From Nonomuraea sediminis (GTDB taxonomy: Bacteria > Actinomycetota > Actinomycetes > Streptosporangiales > Streptosporangiaceae): a DNA stretch of 64,000 bases. The notes beneath the pieces are model-generated. The model did no database searches, had not been told where the DNA came from, and was given only the letters and a program-made list of their open reading frames with translations. A program made the position numbers and the translations under genes. The stretch covers positions 1,116,001 through 1,180,000 of the forward strand of contig NZ_JAHDTI010000001.1 in NCBI RefSeq assembly GCF_018531495.1. Direction: 5' to 3'. Position 1 is the stretch's first letter. Every line of letters starts with the position of its first letter. This document shows positions 48,651-57,800 of this stretch, piece by piece.

Positions 48651-49265
48651 TCAGGTCAGGTGGGCGGCTATCAGGCGTACGGCTTGCGCGGTCTCGTCGG
48701 GGTCGAGCGCCTGCCTGGCCACGTGGTGGTCGCCGGCGGCCAGCGGGCCGAGCGACAGGTCGCGGCTGCCCGGCCTGCCCCGGCCGAGCGCGATCGTGGC
48801 GGCCTCCCCGCCCTCGGGGATGACGCTGCTGTGGAAGCGGTCGGCGGCCAGCGTGTAGGTGTCGCCGGGGCCGAACACCTCCACCAGGCCCGTCTCGTGC
48901 CGGACGGTGCGGCCCGTGGGCGTGATGCGGTCGCCGTCGGCGGCGCTGACCACCTCGAACACCCGGTGGGTCGCGCCGGCGGCGGCGTCGGTGACGACCG
49001 CGTGCACGTTGCGCACCTGCCCGTACAGCACGTGGCTGACCAGGTCCCAGCTGTGGCAGTGGATCTGCGACGTGGTGGCCTCGGCGTGCGCGAGCGCGCC
49101 CGACCACAGGTGAAGGCAGACGCCCTCGTCGCCGCTGCGCTCCAGCGGCAGGCAGACGAAACCCAGCGGGTGGCGCACGGCCTTGACGGGGCCTTTCAGC
49201 GCCTTCAGCGCCCAGTCTCGGCCCCTGCCGGCGACGACCTGCCGGTGCACGGCTTGATAGCTCAT
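48651..49265 (-). CDS. Cupin-like protein, possible metal dioxygenase
   Basis: A 204-residue protein with a double-stranded beta-helix look. Metal-ligand candidates are His-x-His in QIHCHSWDLVSH (about residues 86-97) plus a further His in LAADRFHSSVIPEGG (about 159-173), and GDTYTL fits the second cupin motif. Cysteine dioxygenase-like or other cupin oxygenase chemistry is possible but not established. ATG at 49265 overlaps the TGA of the upstream membrane protein gene (ATGA); the IMPase gene follows 3 bp later. The family is not confidently recognised. Confidence 0.7.
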   Translation of the reverse strand: MSYQAVHRQVVAGRGRDWALKALKGPVKAVRHPLGFVCLPLERSGDEGVCLHLWSGALAHAEATTSQIHCHSWDLVSHVLYGQVRNVHAVVTDAAAGATHRVFEVVSAADGDRITPTGRTVRHETGLVEVFGPGDTYTLAADRFHSSVIPEGGEAATIALGRGRPGSRDLSLGPLAAGDHHVARQALDPDETAQAVRLIAAHLT

Positions 49266-50314
49266 GGCGCGTACGGATCCTTGGCCCGCAAGGCCTTGCG
49301 GGTGATCTCGACGACATCGGGATAGGTGTAGGACTTGGGCAGCGGCAGCTCGATCCGCTCGAACAGCTCGCGCACCTCCTCCTCGGTGGGCTCGTCGCTG
49401 AGCGGCACTTCCTTGTACCTCTCCAGCGGCACGCGGCGGGCCTGCTCGAGGCTCAGCCGCAGCTCGGTGTCGCAGTTCTCGTAGTAGAACGTGTCGGCCA
49501 GCGCCGTCATGGCCCGGTTGGGGTCCTCGACCGTCATGATCAGGCGGGTGCTCGAGATGTCCCAGCGGAAGGTCGTCATCGTCCTGGACAGGCCGACGCC
49601 GATGTCGAGCAGGCCGTAGCGCTGGCGGTGCCAGAAGGCGGCCAGCACGGTGGCGTAGGACTCCATCCTGGCCCTGTCCGTGGTCCACACCTGGCCGGTG
49701 CCGTCGGGCGTGTCGGCCAGCGACCTGCGGTAGTGGGCGTACGACTCGCAGACCTCGCGGTTGGACGGGTCGATGATCTCGATCCTGACCGTGAGGTGCC
49801 GTTTGTCGCGCTTGGCCGCCGCCACGCACTCCGGCAGCGTCACGGCCCGCAGGTAGGTGCCGGTGCCGCCCTTGAAGCTCCACCGGGTGGCGTCCTTGCG
49901 CGCGTCGGTGTGCGCCTGGGCGATCTCCTGGGCGCTGCCGAGGACCCGGACCAGCTGGAGCGAGTCCAGGGCCTTGCGGGTGCCGCTGACCAGGGTCTCG
50001 ATCTGTTCCAGCCGCGCCAGCCGTACCGGCAGCTGCGACAGGGCGCCTGAGGTGATGGCCTCCTCGACGGGGGCCTGGCGGGCGCGGTCGCGCAGCAGCG
50101 CGGTGGCCACCAGCGCCATGACCAGCAGGCTGCCCGCGTTGACGAGCTGGTCCTGCACCTCGCGGTCCACGTTGGGGATCAGGCCCACCGCGCCGACCAC
50201 GACGGCGAGCAGCAGGGCGATCGCGCCGTCGGCGTTCTGCCCCGCCCATGGGGCCACTCGCTTCAACGCCGTGACTAGCCGTGCCATCGCCTCGCCCCGC
50301 ATCTCGACGATCAC
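49262..50314 (-). CDS. Two-helix membrane protein with unknown cytosolic domain
   Basis: A 350-residue protein with two membrane helices (about residues 30-47, AIALLLAVVVGAVGLIP, and 60-77, GSLLVMALVATALL) and a large cytosolic part. That part contains the motifs WSFKGGTGTYLRAVTLP (about 143-159) and VRIEIIDPSNREVC (about 172-185), which are reminiscent of phosphodiesterase-like or nucleotide-signalling sensors but not matched to a named family. It ends with a helical Arg/Glu-rich region. It is coupled to the cupin gene. GTG at 50314 is taken as start; ATG codons at 50302 and 50287 are alternatives. Function is unknown. Confidence 0.7.
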   Translation of the reverse strand: MIVEMRGEAMARLVTALKRVAPWAGQNADGAIALLLAVVVGAVGLIPNVDREVQDQLVNAGSLLVMALVATALLRDRARQAPVEEAITSGALSQLPVRLARLEQIETLVSGTRKALDSLQLVRVLGSAQEIAQAHTDARKDATRWSFKGGTGTYLRAVTLPECVAAAKRDKRHLTVRIEIIDPSNREVCESYAHYRRSLADTPDGTGQVWTTDRARMESYATVLAAFWHRQRYGLLDIGVGLSRTMTTFRWDISSTRLIMTVEDPNRAMTALADTFYYENCDTELRLSLEQARRVPLERYKEVPLSDEPTEEEVRELFERIELPLPKSYTYPDVVEITRKALRAKDPYAP

Positions 50315-50385
50315 TGTGTCCCCACCGTCATGGTAACGAGCACGTCATGCGACTGCCAGTGGACGGTAAGGGGCAAACCCCCTCC

Positions 50386-50400
50386 TTAGGTATGACCTAA
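50386..50400. promoter_or_regulatory. Palindrome TTAGGTATGACCTAA in a divergent promoter region
   Basis: TTAGGT and ACCTAA (50386-50391 and 50395-50400) are exact inverted copies around ATG. A further CCTAAAT lies at 50408-50414. The site is in the 154-bp region between the divergent membrane-protein unit and the PIG-L gene, so it could control either. The half-site recalls iron-dependent repressor boxes, but the spacing is wrong for a standard box. Confidence 0.5.
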
Positions 50401-50468
50401 GAATCGGCCTAAATACCAATGGGCGGCCTGTTCATCAACGCTTACCCTGAAGGTCACGGGGGTGGGAG

Positions 50469-51359
50469 TTGAAGGGGATACGTGCGCTTTCAGCGAGCCT
50501 TGGTGCGGTCGCGCTGGCGATGACGCTCGTGGTCTTCATGGTGTGCCCGGTGCCTCCGGGACAGGCGACCACGCTGGCCGACACGCCGGTACTCGGCGAG
50601 CGGTTCATTCAGGTCGTCGCGCATCCGGACGACGACCTGCTGTTCATGAGCCCCGACCTGTACGGCGCCGTGCGGGCGGGCGGACCCACCGCCACGGTCT
50701 ACCTGACCGCCGGCGAGGGCATGGCGGGCCTGGACGACCACCACGACCCGCACCAGTACGCCCGCGAGCGCGTGGACGGCCTGCACGCCGCCTACGCCTA
50801 CGTGGCCGGCGCGCGCGACGCCTGGACCACCACCACGGTGACCGCCGGCCGGATGCGGGTCCAGGTGGACTCCCTGGCCGACCGCCCCGAGATCCGCCTG
50901 GTCTTCGCCGGCCTTCCCGACGGCGGCGACCCGCGCGCCGACGGCGGCCGCGACGCGCTGATCCGCATCTGGTCGGGCGGCGCCTGCGTCCGCCCGTTCG
51001 CCTCCCCCGCCCCCTGCGCCGACCGCCCCGAAGTGGTGAGCATGCTCCGCGCCCTGCTGCGCCGCTTCCACTGCACGATCCTGCGGACCCTCGACCCTTA
51101 CCCGCCGCACGCCCGCCTCGGCGACCACCCGGACCACGTCGCCTCGGCCCGCCTGGCGAACGAGGCCGCGGGCGGCCTCCCCGTCACGGTCGTGGCCTAC
51201 CGCGGCTACCCGATGACGGGCTGGTCGCCGAACGTCGCCTTCCACATGCGCCAGTTCAAACGTGAGGTCTTCCGCCGCTACCGCGACCACGACTACCGAA
51301 TCCGGTACGGCTGGCGGTACTGGGCGTGGCTGGAACGCATGTACCGCATCGCCCCCTGA
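50469..51359 (+). CDS. Secreted PIG-L family deacetylase
   Basis: A 296-residue zinc-dependent N-deacetylase-like protein. A hydrophobic N-terminal segment (LGAVALAMTLVVFMV, about residues 11-25) looks like a signal peptide or anchor. The zinc motif AHPDDDLLFMSPDL (about 51-64) and the second ligand motif DHPDHVASARLA (about 217-228) are intact. PIG-L/LmbE enzymes deacetylate N-acetylglucosamine-type groups; an exported form would act on cell-wall or extracellular glycans, which is inference. TTG at 50469 is the only in-frame start near the signal sequence. A divergent promoter region with a palindrome lies upstream. Confidence 0.83.
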   Translation: MKGIRALSASLGAVALAMTLVVFMVCPVPPGQATTLADTPVLGERFIQVVAHPDDDLLFMSPDLYGAVRAGGPTATVYLTAGEGMAGLDDHHDPHQYARERVDGLHAAYAYVAGARDAWTTTTVTAGRMRVQVDSLADRPEIRLVFAGLPDGGDPRADGGRDALIRIWSGGACVRPFASPAPCADRPEVVSMLRALLRRFHCTILRTLDPYPPHARLGDHPDHVASARLANEAAGGLPVTVVAYRGYPMTGWSPNVAFHMRQFKREVFRRYRDHDYRIRYGWRYWAWLERMYRIAP

Positions 51360-51364
51360 GCCGG

Positions 51365-51859
51365 TTACCTGTCACCGGGCCGGGGCTCCTCGCGCGTGAG
51401 CAGCCCGGCGAGCGCGGCGCGGTCGTTGACGCCGGTCCGCTCGTACACCGCGACCAGGGTGTTCGCGACCGTGCGGCGCGACACGAACAGCCGCTCGGCG
51501 ATCTCCTTGTTGGTCAGGCCCTGCACGGCGAGCAGGGCGATCTCGCGCTGCCGCGGGGTGAGCGTGACGGGTTCGAGGCCGGCGAGCGCGGGTGTGCGGG
51601 CTCCCTGGCAGCGGCCCGCCAGCCGCAGGGCCCTCGTCTCGGCCGCCCGCGCCTCCCGCGTCCGCCCCGCCTTCCGGTGGAGGCGGGCCGCCTGCGCCGA
51701 CGCCTCGGCCGCGTAGAGGATCAGGCCGAGCTCCTCGAAGTCCGTGGACACCGCGTCCAGTTCCGCCGGCTTGCGCGCCGTCGCCTACCGGACGAACACG
51801 GCCGGCAGCGCGCCTTCCACGGGCAGCGCGGCCAGCCGCTCGGCGACCAGGTCACCCCG
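51365..51859 (-). pseudogene. Decayed LuxR-family regulator remnant
   Basis: Only the C-terminal part of a large LuxR-type regulator remains. The intact end shows LTPRQREIALLAVQGLTNKE and a SRRTVANTLVAVYERTGVNDR helix-turn-helix. Reading upstream in the same frame, VEGALPAVFVR ends in TAG (51787-51785), then ATARKPAELDAVSTDFEELG continues seamlessly, so a single stop codon breaks an otherwise continuous domain. The STAND ATPase half is missing altogether. A 128-residue helix-turn-helix-only protein from GTG 51751 is possible but unsupported by a good ribosome-binding site. It ends 5 bp from the convergent PIG-L stop. Confidence 0.65.
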
Positions 51860-51913
51860 GACGCAGTCTCCCCCGCAACGCGGTGGACGGCGGCCCGCCA
51901 ACGCGGCCCCCGG

Positions 51914-51963
51914 GTCTCGGGTGATCTGGGATGGTCTCGGGTGTTCTCGGGTGTTCTCGGGTG
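51914..51963. repeat. TCTCGGGTGT tandem repeats
   Basis: Three near-perfect 10-bp copies lie head to tail at 51935-51944, 51945-51954 and 51955-51963, with a fourth similar copy at 51914-51923. They sit upstream of the hydrolase at 52178 and just beyond the LuxR remnant. The 297 bases from 51881 to 52177 hold no convincing gene. Confidence 0.6.
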
Positions 51964-52046
51964 GGAAACCCGCGGGATGGCCGCCATCTGGCACTCGCAT
52001 CAGACGATCTTCGCCGGGCAGGAGCGGATACTGCCGATCGTGGTAT

Positions 52047-52137
52047 GTTCAGCGTCGCTGTGTGCATGCTGCGACCCGAGGAGGTGAGACCGATCAACGC
52101 TGTGACAGGTCGGGGCTCCCTCTATCGCAAGGCCTAG
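52047..52137 (+). other. Possible 30-codon leader ORF before the hydrolase
   Basis: A short frame from ATG 52047 to TAG 52137 encodes MFSVAVCMLRPEEV and a basic end (TGRGSLYRKA). It holds an internal GAGGAGG and stops 40 bases before the hydrolase gene. It may be a regulatory leader, a remnant of an older gene, or chance. There is no other support. Confidence 0.25.
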
Positions 52138-52177
52138 GGAGCGCCCGCAGAAGGCATCCCGAAAGGCTTGAAACGCC

Positions 52178-52921
52178 ATGCGCTTCACCTCCCAGACGTC
52201 GTCCGCCGGCGTCACCGAACAGCTGTTCACCCTCACCTCCACCTTCGGCGAGATCCCCGGCGTGCTGTGGACACCGGACGCCGCCACCGGCACCCGCCCC
52301 CTGATCCTGATGGGACACGGCGGCGGCCAGCACAAGCAGGCCCCCGGCATGGTGGCACGCGCCCACCGCTTCGCGGCCGAGTGCGGCTTCGCCGTGGCGG
52401 CCGTCGACGCTCCTGGCCACGGCGACCGTACGAAAACCGAGGAACACAACCGGATCATCACCGAACTGCGCACCCGCGCGCAGTCCGGAGGGGACGTGAC
52501 TCCCCTGGTCGCCGCCTTCCACACACTCCTCACCGACCAGACCGTCCCGGAATGGCGGGCGGTCCTTGACGCCCTCCAGCAACTCGACCACGTCGGGCCC
52601 GGTCCGGTCGGCTACTGGGGACTGTCGATGGGCTGCGGGCTTGGCGTTCCGTTCATCGCCGCGGAGCCCCGCATCCGCGCGGCGGTACTGGGCCTGAACG
52701 GCGCGGAAACCTCGGCCGAGGCCGCCGCCCAGATCACTGTCCCTGTGGAGTTCCTCGTGCAGTGGGACGACGAGATGGTGCCGCGGGCGGCGAGCCTGGC
52801 CCTGTTCGACGTCATCGCCTCACCGGAGAAGACACTGCACGCCAACCCCGGCAAGCACGGGGATGTGCCGATGTTCGAACTGGACAGCTCACTGCGCTTC
52901 TTCACCCGACACCTGACCTGA
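52178..52921 (+). CDS. Alpha/beta hydrolase, dienelactone hydrolase-like
   Basis: A 247-residue serine hydrolase. HGGGQHKQAPG marks the oxyanion region near residue 47, GLSMGCGLG the nucleophile elbow near 148-156, and DDEMVPRAAS and KHGDVPMF supply probable catalytic Asp and His. It resembles the dienelactone hydrolase/acyl-peptide group; substrate unknown. A perfect hairpin (52937-52969) follows 15 bases after the stop. It follows a region with short repeats and a LuxR remnant and has no evident partner gene. Confidence 0.83.
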   Translation: MRFTSQTSSAGVTEQLFTLTSTFGEIPGVLWTPDAATGTRPLILMGHGGGQHKQAPGMVARAHRFAAECGFAVAAVDAPGHGDRTKTEEHNRIITELRTRAQSGGDVTPLVAAFHTLLTDQTVPEWRAVLDALQQLDHVGPGPVGYWGLSMGCGLGVPFIAAEPRIRAAVLGLNGAETSAEAAAQITVPVEFLVQWDDEMVPRAASLALFDVIASPEKTLHANPGKHGDVPMFELDSSLRFFTRHLT

Positions 52922-52936
52922 CACCCGCGCGCCGTC

Positions 52937-52969
52937 CGCGCTGATCGGGCTCTCCGCCCGATCAGCGCG
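52937..52969 (+). terminator. Perfect hairpin after the hydrolase gene
   Basis: Arms CGCGCTGATCGGGC (52937-52950) and GCCCGATCAGCGCG (52956-52969) are exact reverse complements with a five-base TCTCC loop. It begins 15 bases after the stop codon. There is no T-tract, as often in high-GC actinobacteria. It is probably the intrinsic terminator of the hydrolase transcript. Confidence 0.75.
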
Positions 52970-53639
52970 CCCAGCTCAGCGGGCGGTTCGGGAGATCAGC
53001 GATGACGAAGGCCGCACCCTGCCGCGGATCGCGCAACGCGGGACCGCGCGGCTGACGCCCTGGCGTCGACATCTCCCGCCCGGAGGGTCTCGGGCGGGAG
53101 TCCCACTCGGCAGGCGCCACTAGTCACCTGGCCGGGTCCGGGCGAGATCTCGCACCCAGACGCCAAAGCGGCTGAGCGAAGCGAGGGTCCCCACGGTCTC
53201 CAACCGTGCCTGCCGTCCACCCTCGGGGTGGGCATCAGGCGCTTTCCCACCCAGGCGGGTATCGGGCGGGAGACCGCGCCGCAGGCGCCAAGAAAACGCC
53301 CGAGCGAAGCGAGGACCACCATGGTGCCCGGCCGTGCCCGCCGACCGCCTCGGGGTGGGCATCAGGTGCTCTCCCACCCAGGCGGGTATCGGGCGGGAGA
53401 CCGCGCCGGAGGCGCCATGAGCGCTGTCCTCGCGTTAGCGAGGGCCTTTGCGCGCCAAAGGCGCGGAACCCTCAATCAGTACAGCCCGAGCCGGAGGCGA
53501 GGTCGGCGCGGGTGCAGGGGCGCGCCCCTGCCAGGGGGTCGTGGGGGGCTTGGCCCCCCACTGAGAACAGCCCGCAGCTGATGGCGCGATAGCGCTGCCA
53601 GAAGCAAGGACCATGCCCTCAAAAGCCTGGAACATGCCC
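52970..53639. repeat. Non-coding repeat-rich region
   Basis: About 670 bases without a convincing gene. A 70-bp direct repeat occurs at 53221-53290 and 53348-53417 with three differences, offset 127 bp; a partial, more divergent copy of its end lies near 53091-53121. The motif GAGCGAAGCGAGG recurs at 53174 and 53302, and a related GCGTTAGCGAGGGC lies near 53432. Two GC hairpins lie at 53514-53531 (GCAGGGGCG/CGCCCCTGC, no loop) and 53541-53561 (GTGGGGGGC/GCCCCCCAC, loop TTG). No transposase, terminal repeats or tRNA are seen. Confidence 0.7.
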
Positions 53640-54824
53640 CTAGGTGGTGGCGGTGAGGGCCCAGGTGGTGGTGAGGAGGGCTATGACGGCCAGGCCGGCT
53701 CCTGTGGCGAGGAAGCGGCGCATCGGGACCTTGACGTCGTGGCGGCGGCAGGATTCGAACCAGAGGAGGGTCGCGAGGGAGGCCCACGGGGTGATGACGG
53801 GGCCGACGTTGGTGCCGATGAGGACCGCGAGAAGGCCGTCGCGGGTGGCGACGACGGGTTCGAGGGCCTTGTAGGCAGGCAGGTTGTTGATGGTGTTGGC
53901 CAGGCCGGCTCCGACGGCGGCGTTGCGGTAGGGGTCCTGGTGGGTGCCGAGCATCCACGTCATGAGGTCGGCCAGGCCGTACCGGCTGAGCGTGGGGACC
54001 ACGAGGAAGAGGCCCGTGACGAAGATCAGCAACTGCCAGGGGATGAGGCCGAGTGTGAGCCGGCGCCGGTCGCGGACGAAGAAGGCGATGACCACCAGCA
54101 GCGCCGCCACCGCGGCGGCGATGCCGACCTGGATCTTGAGCAGCAGCGCGACGATGAACAGCAGGCAGGCGACGGCGGCCGTCCAGAACAGGACGGGGTC
54201 GGCGATGGGCTCGAGCAGGGGCGGGGTGTAGCGGGCCTCCCTGCGCCTGCCGCGCCGCCAGTAGTAGACCCACAGGAAGGCCATCGTCACCGCGATGGAG
54301 ACGAGCTGTGGCGCCCACATGCGGGCGGCGAACTGCTGGGCGTCGAGGTCGATCTTGCCCATGGCCAGCAGGTTCGTGAGGTTGGAGACCGGCAGCAGGA
54401 GGCTGGCGGTGTTGGCCAGCCAGATGGTGGTCATGGCCAGGGGCAGCGCGTCGATCCTGGCCTTTGGCGCCAGCGCGAGCATGACGGGCGTGAGCAACAC
54501 CGCAGTCGTGTCGAGATTGAGAAATATCGTGACAAAGGAGGCGAATGCGGTGCTGAGGAAGAACAAAGCCGTGTAGTTGCCGCGCCCGAACACCGCCATC
54601 CTGGCCGCGATGGCGTCGAAGACCTGCGCCTCCTTGGTCAACTCGGCCAGCACGATGATGCCGACGAGGAAGACCAGCAGCGGCCCGATGTCGTCGAGGC
54701 TCCCGAGAGCGTCCTGCAGCGGCAGTAACCCGGACGCCACGAAGATCAGACCGAGTGCCAGCAGACCGATCCTGATCCAGTCGAGCACGGAAAGACGCCG
54801 CAACACCTGACGATGATCGCACAC
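53640..54824 (-). CDS. ArsB/SLC13-type anion transporter
   Basis: A 394-residue polytopic membrane protein with about ten helices in two repeats. Typical sequences are the N-terminal GPLLVFLVGIIVLAELTKEA, TIFLNLDTTAVLLTPVML (the conserved Asp-Thr loop of ion transporters of this class) and FVTGLFLVVPTLSR with GTNVGPVITPWAS in the second repeat. The superfamily includes arsenite pumps, dicarboxylate and sulfate/phosphate carriers; no ars neighbours are present, so the substrate is open. GTG at 54824 or GTG at 54806 may be the start. It is divergent from the giant STAND gene, whose start lies only 39 bp away. Confidence 0.85.
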   Translation of the reverse strand: MCDHRQVLRRLSVLDWIRIGLLALGLIFVASGLLPLQDALGSLDDIGPLLVFLVGIIVLAELTKEAQVFDAIAARMAVFGRGNYTALFFLSTAFASFVTIFLNLDTTAVLLTPVMLALAPKARIDALPLAMTTIWLANTASLLLPVSNLTNLLAMGKIDLDAQQFAARMWAPQLVSIAVTMAFLWVYYWRRGRRREARYTPPLLEPIADPVLFWTAAVACLLFIVALLLKIQVGIAAAVAALLVVIAFFVRDRRRLTLGLIPWQLLIFVTGLFLVVPTLSRYGLADLMTWMLGTHQDPYRNAAVGAGLANTINNLPAYKALEPVVATRDGLLAVLIGTNVGPVITPWASLATLLWFESCRRHDVKVPMRRFLATGAGLAVIALLTTTWALTATT

Positions 54825-54863
54825 TCGCTGCGAAACGCCGATTCCCCGGGAGATACTGGGCAG

Positions 54864-57800
54864 ATGGCGCGTGACGGCAGGCCGACCGAGATCTTCGTCA
54901 GCTATTCCCCGGCCGACACGGCTTGGGCCACCTGGATCGCCTGGGAGTTGGAGGCGGCGGGTTACAGGACGATGATCCAGGCGTGGGACTTCGTCCCCGG
55001 CACCAACTTCATCGACTTCATGGACCGGGGCGTGAGCGAGGCCGCGCTGGTCGTGGCGGTGCTGTCGCGCAACTACCTGACCTCCCGCTACGGCCGCATG
55101 GAGTGGCAGGCGGCGTTGCGCGCGGATCCGGACAACCCCTCCAACAAGCTGGTGACGGTCCGGCTGGAGGACGTCCAGGTCGAGGGCTTATTGTCCACGA
55201 TCACCTGGGTGGACCTGCTGGGCGTGACCGATCCAGGCCAGGCCAGGGCGCTGCTGCTCGGCCGGATCAGGGAGGCCATGGCCGGCCGCGCCAAACCCGA
55301 CCATGCACCGATATTTCCGACTAATGCGACTACGCCGCCGATTCCCACCCTGCCGGCTCCCGAGGAGCGGTCGAGGGCCCGCCGTACCCCGGTGACGGCG
55401 CCGAAGTTCCCGCCCGCGACCGCCAAGTCCCACGAGAAGCGCGAGTCGCTGAGCGTGCTGCACATCGGCGGCCCCCGCTTCGGCCGGGCGCTGCCGGATC
55501 CCGGCGAGCCGTTCACCCCCGAGGACATCCAGGCCAGGATCTGGGCGGACCTGACAGGCCTGTACGACAGGGGGATGCCGCGCCCCGACCTCATGCTGGT
55601 CAGCGGGGACCTCACCGAATCGGGCAGCCTGGGGCAGTTCGGCCAGGCCACCCGCTTCCTGACCGACCTGCGGCACCTGATCGGCCTGGAACCGCACCGG
55701 CTGCTCGTCGTGCCGGGCCCGCGCGACGTGACCAAGGCGGCGGCCAGCGCGTACTTCCTGACCTGCGAGGCCGACGACGTCAGCCCGCAGCCGCCGTACT
55801 GGCCCAAGTGGCGCCACTTCGCCGGCCTGTTCGACGAGCTCTACCAGGGCCTGGACGACCGGGTGTTCGACGCCGGGCAGCCGTGGTCGCTGTTCGAGGT
55901 GCCCGACCTGAAGGTCGTGGTGGCCGGACTGAACTCCACCATGGCCATGAGCCACCTGGAGAAGGACGCCTACGCCCTGCTCGGCGAGGCGCAGGCGGCC
56001 TGGTTCTCCGAGCGGCTGCGCCCGTACGAGGAGTCGGAGTGGCTGCGCCTGGGAGCCATCGGCCACCCTCCCGCGCTGCTGCACGACACGCACACCTACG
56101 AGCGCCTCGTCTCCCACCGCCTCAACCTGCTCTTCCACGGGTATGGCGAGCCGAACCAGGGCGCCGTGGCCGCCCCCCGCCCCGGACACCACCAGGTGGT
56201 CGAGATCGGCCCCCGGGGCATGCGCGTCTGGCGCCCGGAATCGCCGCAACCCGAGCGGACCACGACGGCCTGGCGCGCGGCCCGGGCGCCGTTCCACGAG
56301 ATCGAGGCCAGACCGGCCCCTGAGCCTGAACCGGACAGGCAGGAGCCGGGCCCCACCGACCTGCTGCTCGACCGCATCACCGAGGTGTGCGAGGCCAGGC
56401 ACGAACGCGCCAAGATCCGCCGCTTCCCCGCGCATCTGGTCGTCACCCACCCCGAGGACGGCTTCGTGCGCCAGCTGATGATCGGCGCGCACGTGGGCGA
56501 GGTCACCGCCGACAACTCCGCGGACTTCGTACGGCAGGCCCACGCCACCGAGCTGTCCGCCGAACTGGTCTACCAGGGGCCGCCGCCCCTGCGGGCGCTG
56601 CGCGACGACCTGATGCGCCGGGGCGTGCGGCTGCGCAGCTTCACCGAGTTCCAGGGCCTGCTGGACCTGTCCGGTTACGTGGCCGAGCAGACGACCAGGC
56701 TCACCGCCGACCGCCGCTACCCGACCGACCTGTACGTGCCGCAGCGCTACCGGGACATGGACCGGCCAGGACACCAGGTCAAGCAGGGGCTCACGGACGA
56801 GCTCCTCAGGCTGCTGGCCGCCGACCACGGCCGGTTCCTGCTGCTGCTCGGCGACTTCGGCCACGGCAAGACGTTCGCGCTGCGGGAACTGGCCAGGCGC
56901 ATCCCGCTCGAGCTCCCCCATCTGACGCCGATCCTGATCGAGCTGCGCGCGCTGGACAAGGCGCACTCGGTGGACGGGCTGGTGGCCGCCCACCTGGCCA
57001 ACCACGGCGAGGAGTTCATCGACCTGAAGGCCTTCCGCTACCTGCTGCGGCAGGGGCGGATCGTGCTGCTGTTCGACGGGTTCGACGAGCTGGTCACCCG
57101 GCTGACCTACGACAGGGCCGCCGACCACCTGGCCACGCTGCTGGCCGCCGCCGAGGACAAGGCCAAGATCGTGGTGGCCAGCCGCACGCAGCACTTCAAG
57201 TCGCACACGCAGGTGCTCACCTCGCTCGGCGAGATGGTGGGCGTGCTGCCGCAGCGGCGGGTGCTGTCGGTGGAGAACTTCACCCAGGACCAGATCCGCT
57301 CCTACCTGGACAACCGCTTCGACGACCACGACGAGGCCTCGGCGCGCATGGCGCTGATGGAGGGCATCAAGGACCTGCTTGCGCTGGCGCGCAACCCGCG
57401 CATGCTCAGCTTCATCGCCGACCTGGACGCGGACCGGCTGCGCACGGTGGCGGGCGCGCGCGACGCGATCAGCCCCGCGCTGCTGTACGAGGAGATCCTC
57501 AGCTCGTGGCTGGCCTTCGAGGAGCAGCGCACCCAGGTGCCGGGCTCGCCCGCCACGCTCACCGTCGGGGAACTGTGGCGGGTGGTGACGGCGCTGGCGC
57601 TGCGGCTGTGGGAGACGGGCGAGGCGTTCCTCGGGCTGGCCGAGCTGACCGAGATCGCCGCCACGCTCACCGACCTGGCCGACGGGCAGCTCACCGGGGC
57701 GCAGACGGCGCACGCGATGGGCACGGGCAGCCTGATGGTGCGCACCGAGGAGGGCATGTTCGGGTTCATCCACGCCTCGGTGATGGAGTGGTTGATCGCC

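Noticed and set aside
50386..50400. Iron box for a DtxR/IdeR regulator
   Set aside because: Half-sites TTAGGT/ACCTAA fit, but the standard box is 19 bp with a longer centre; here the spacing is only three bases.
53221..53417. CRISPR array
   Set aside because: Only two long 70-bp copies with 57 bases between them, no further units and no cas genes.
52970..53639. Insertion sequence remnant
   Set aside because: No transposase fragment, no terminal inverted repeats or target duplication seen.
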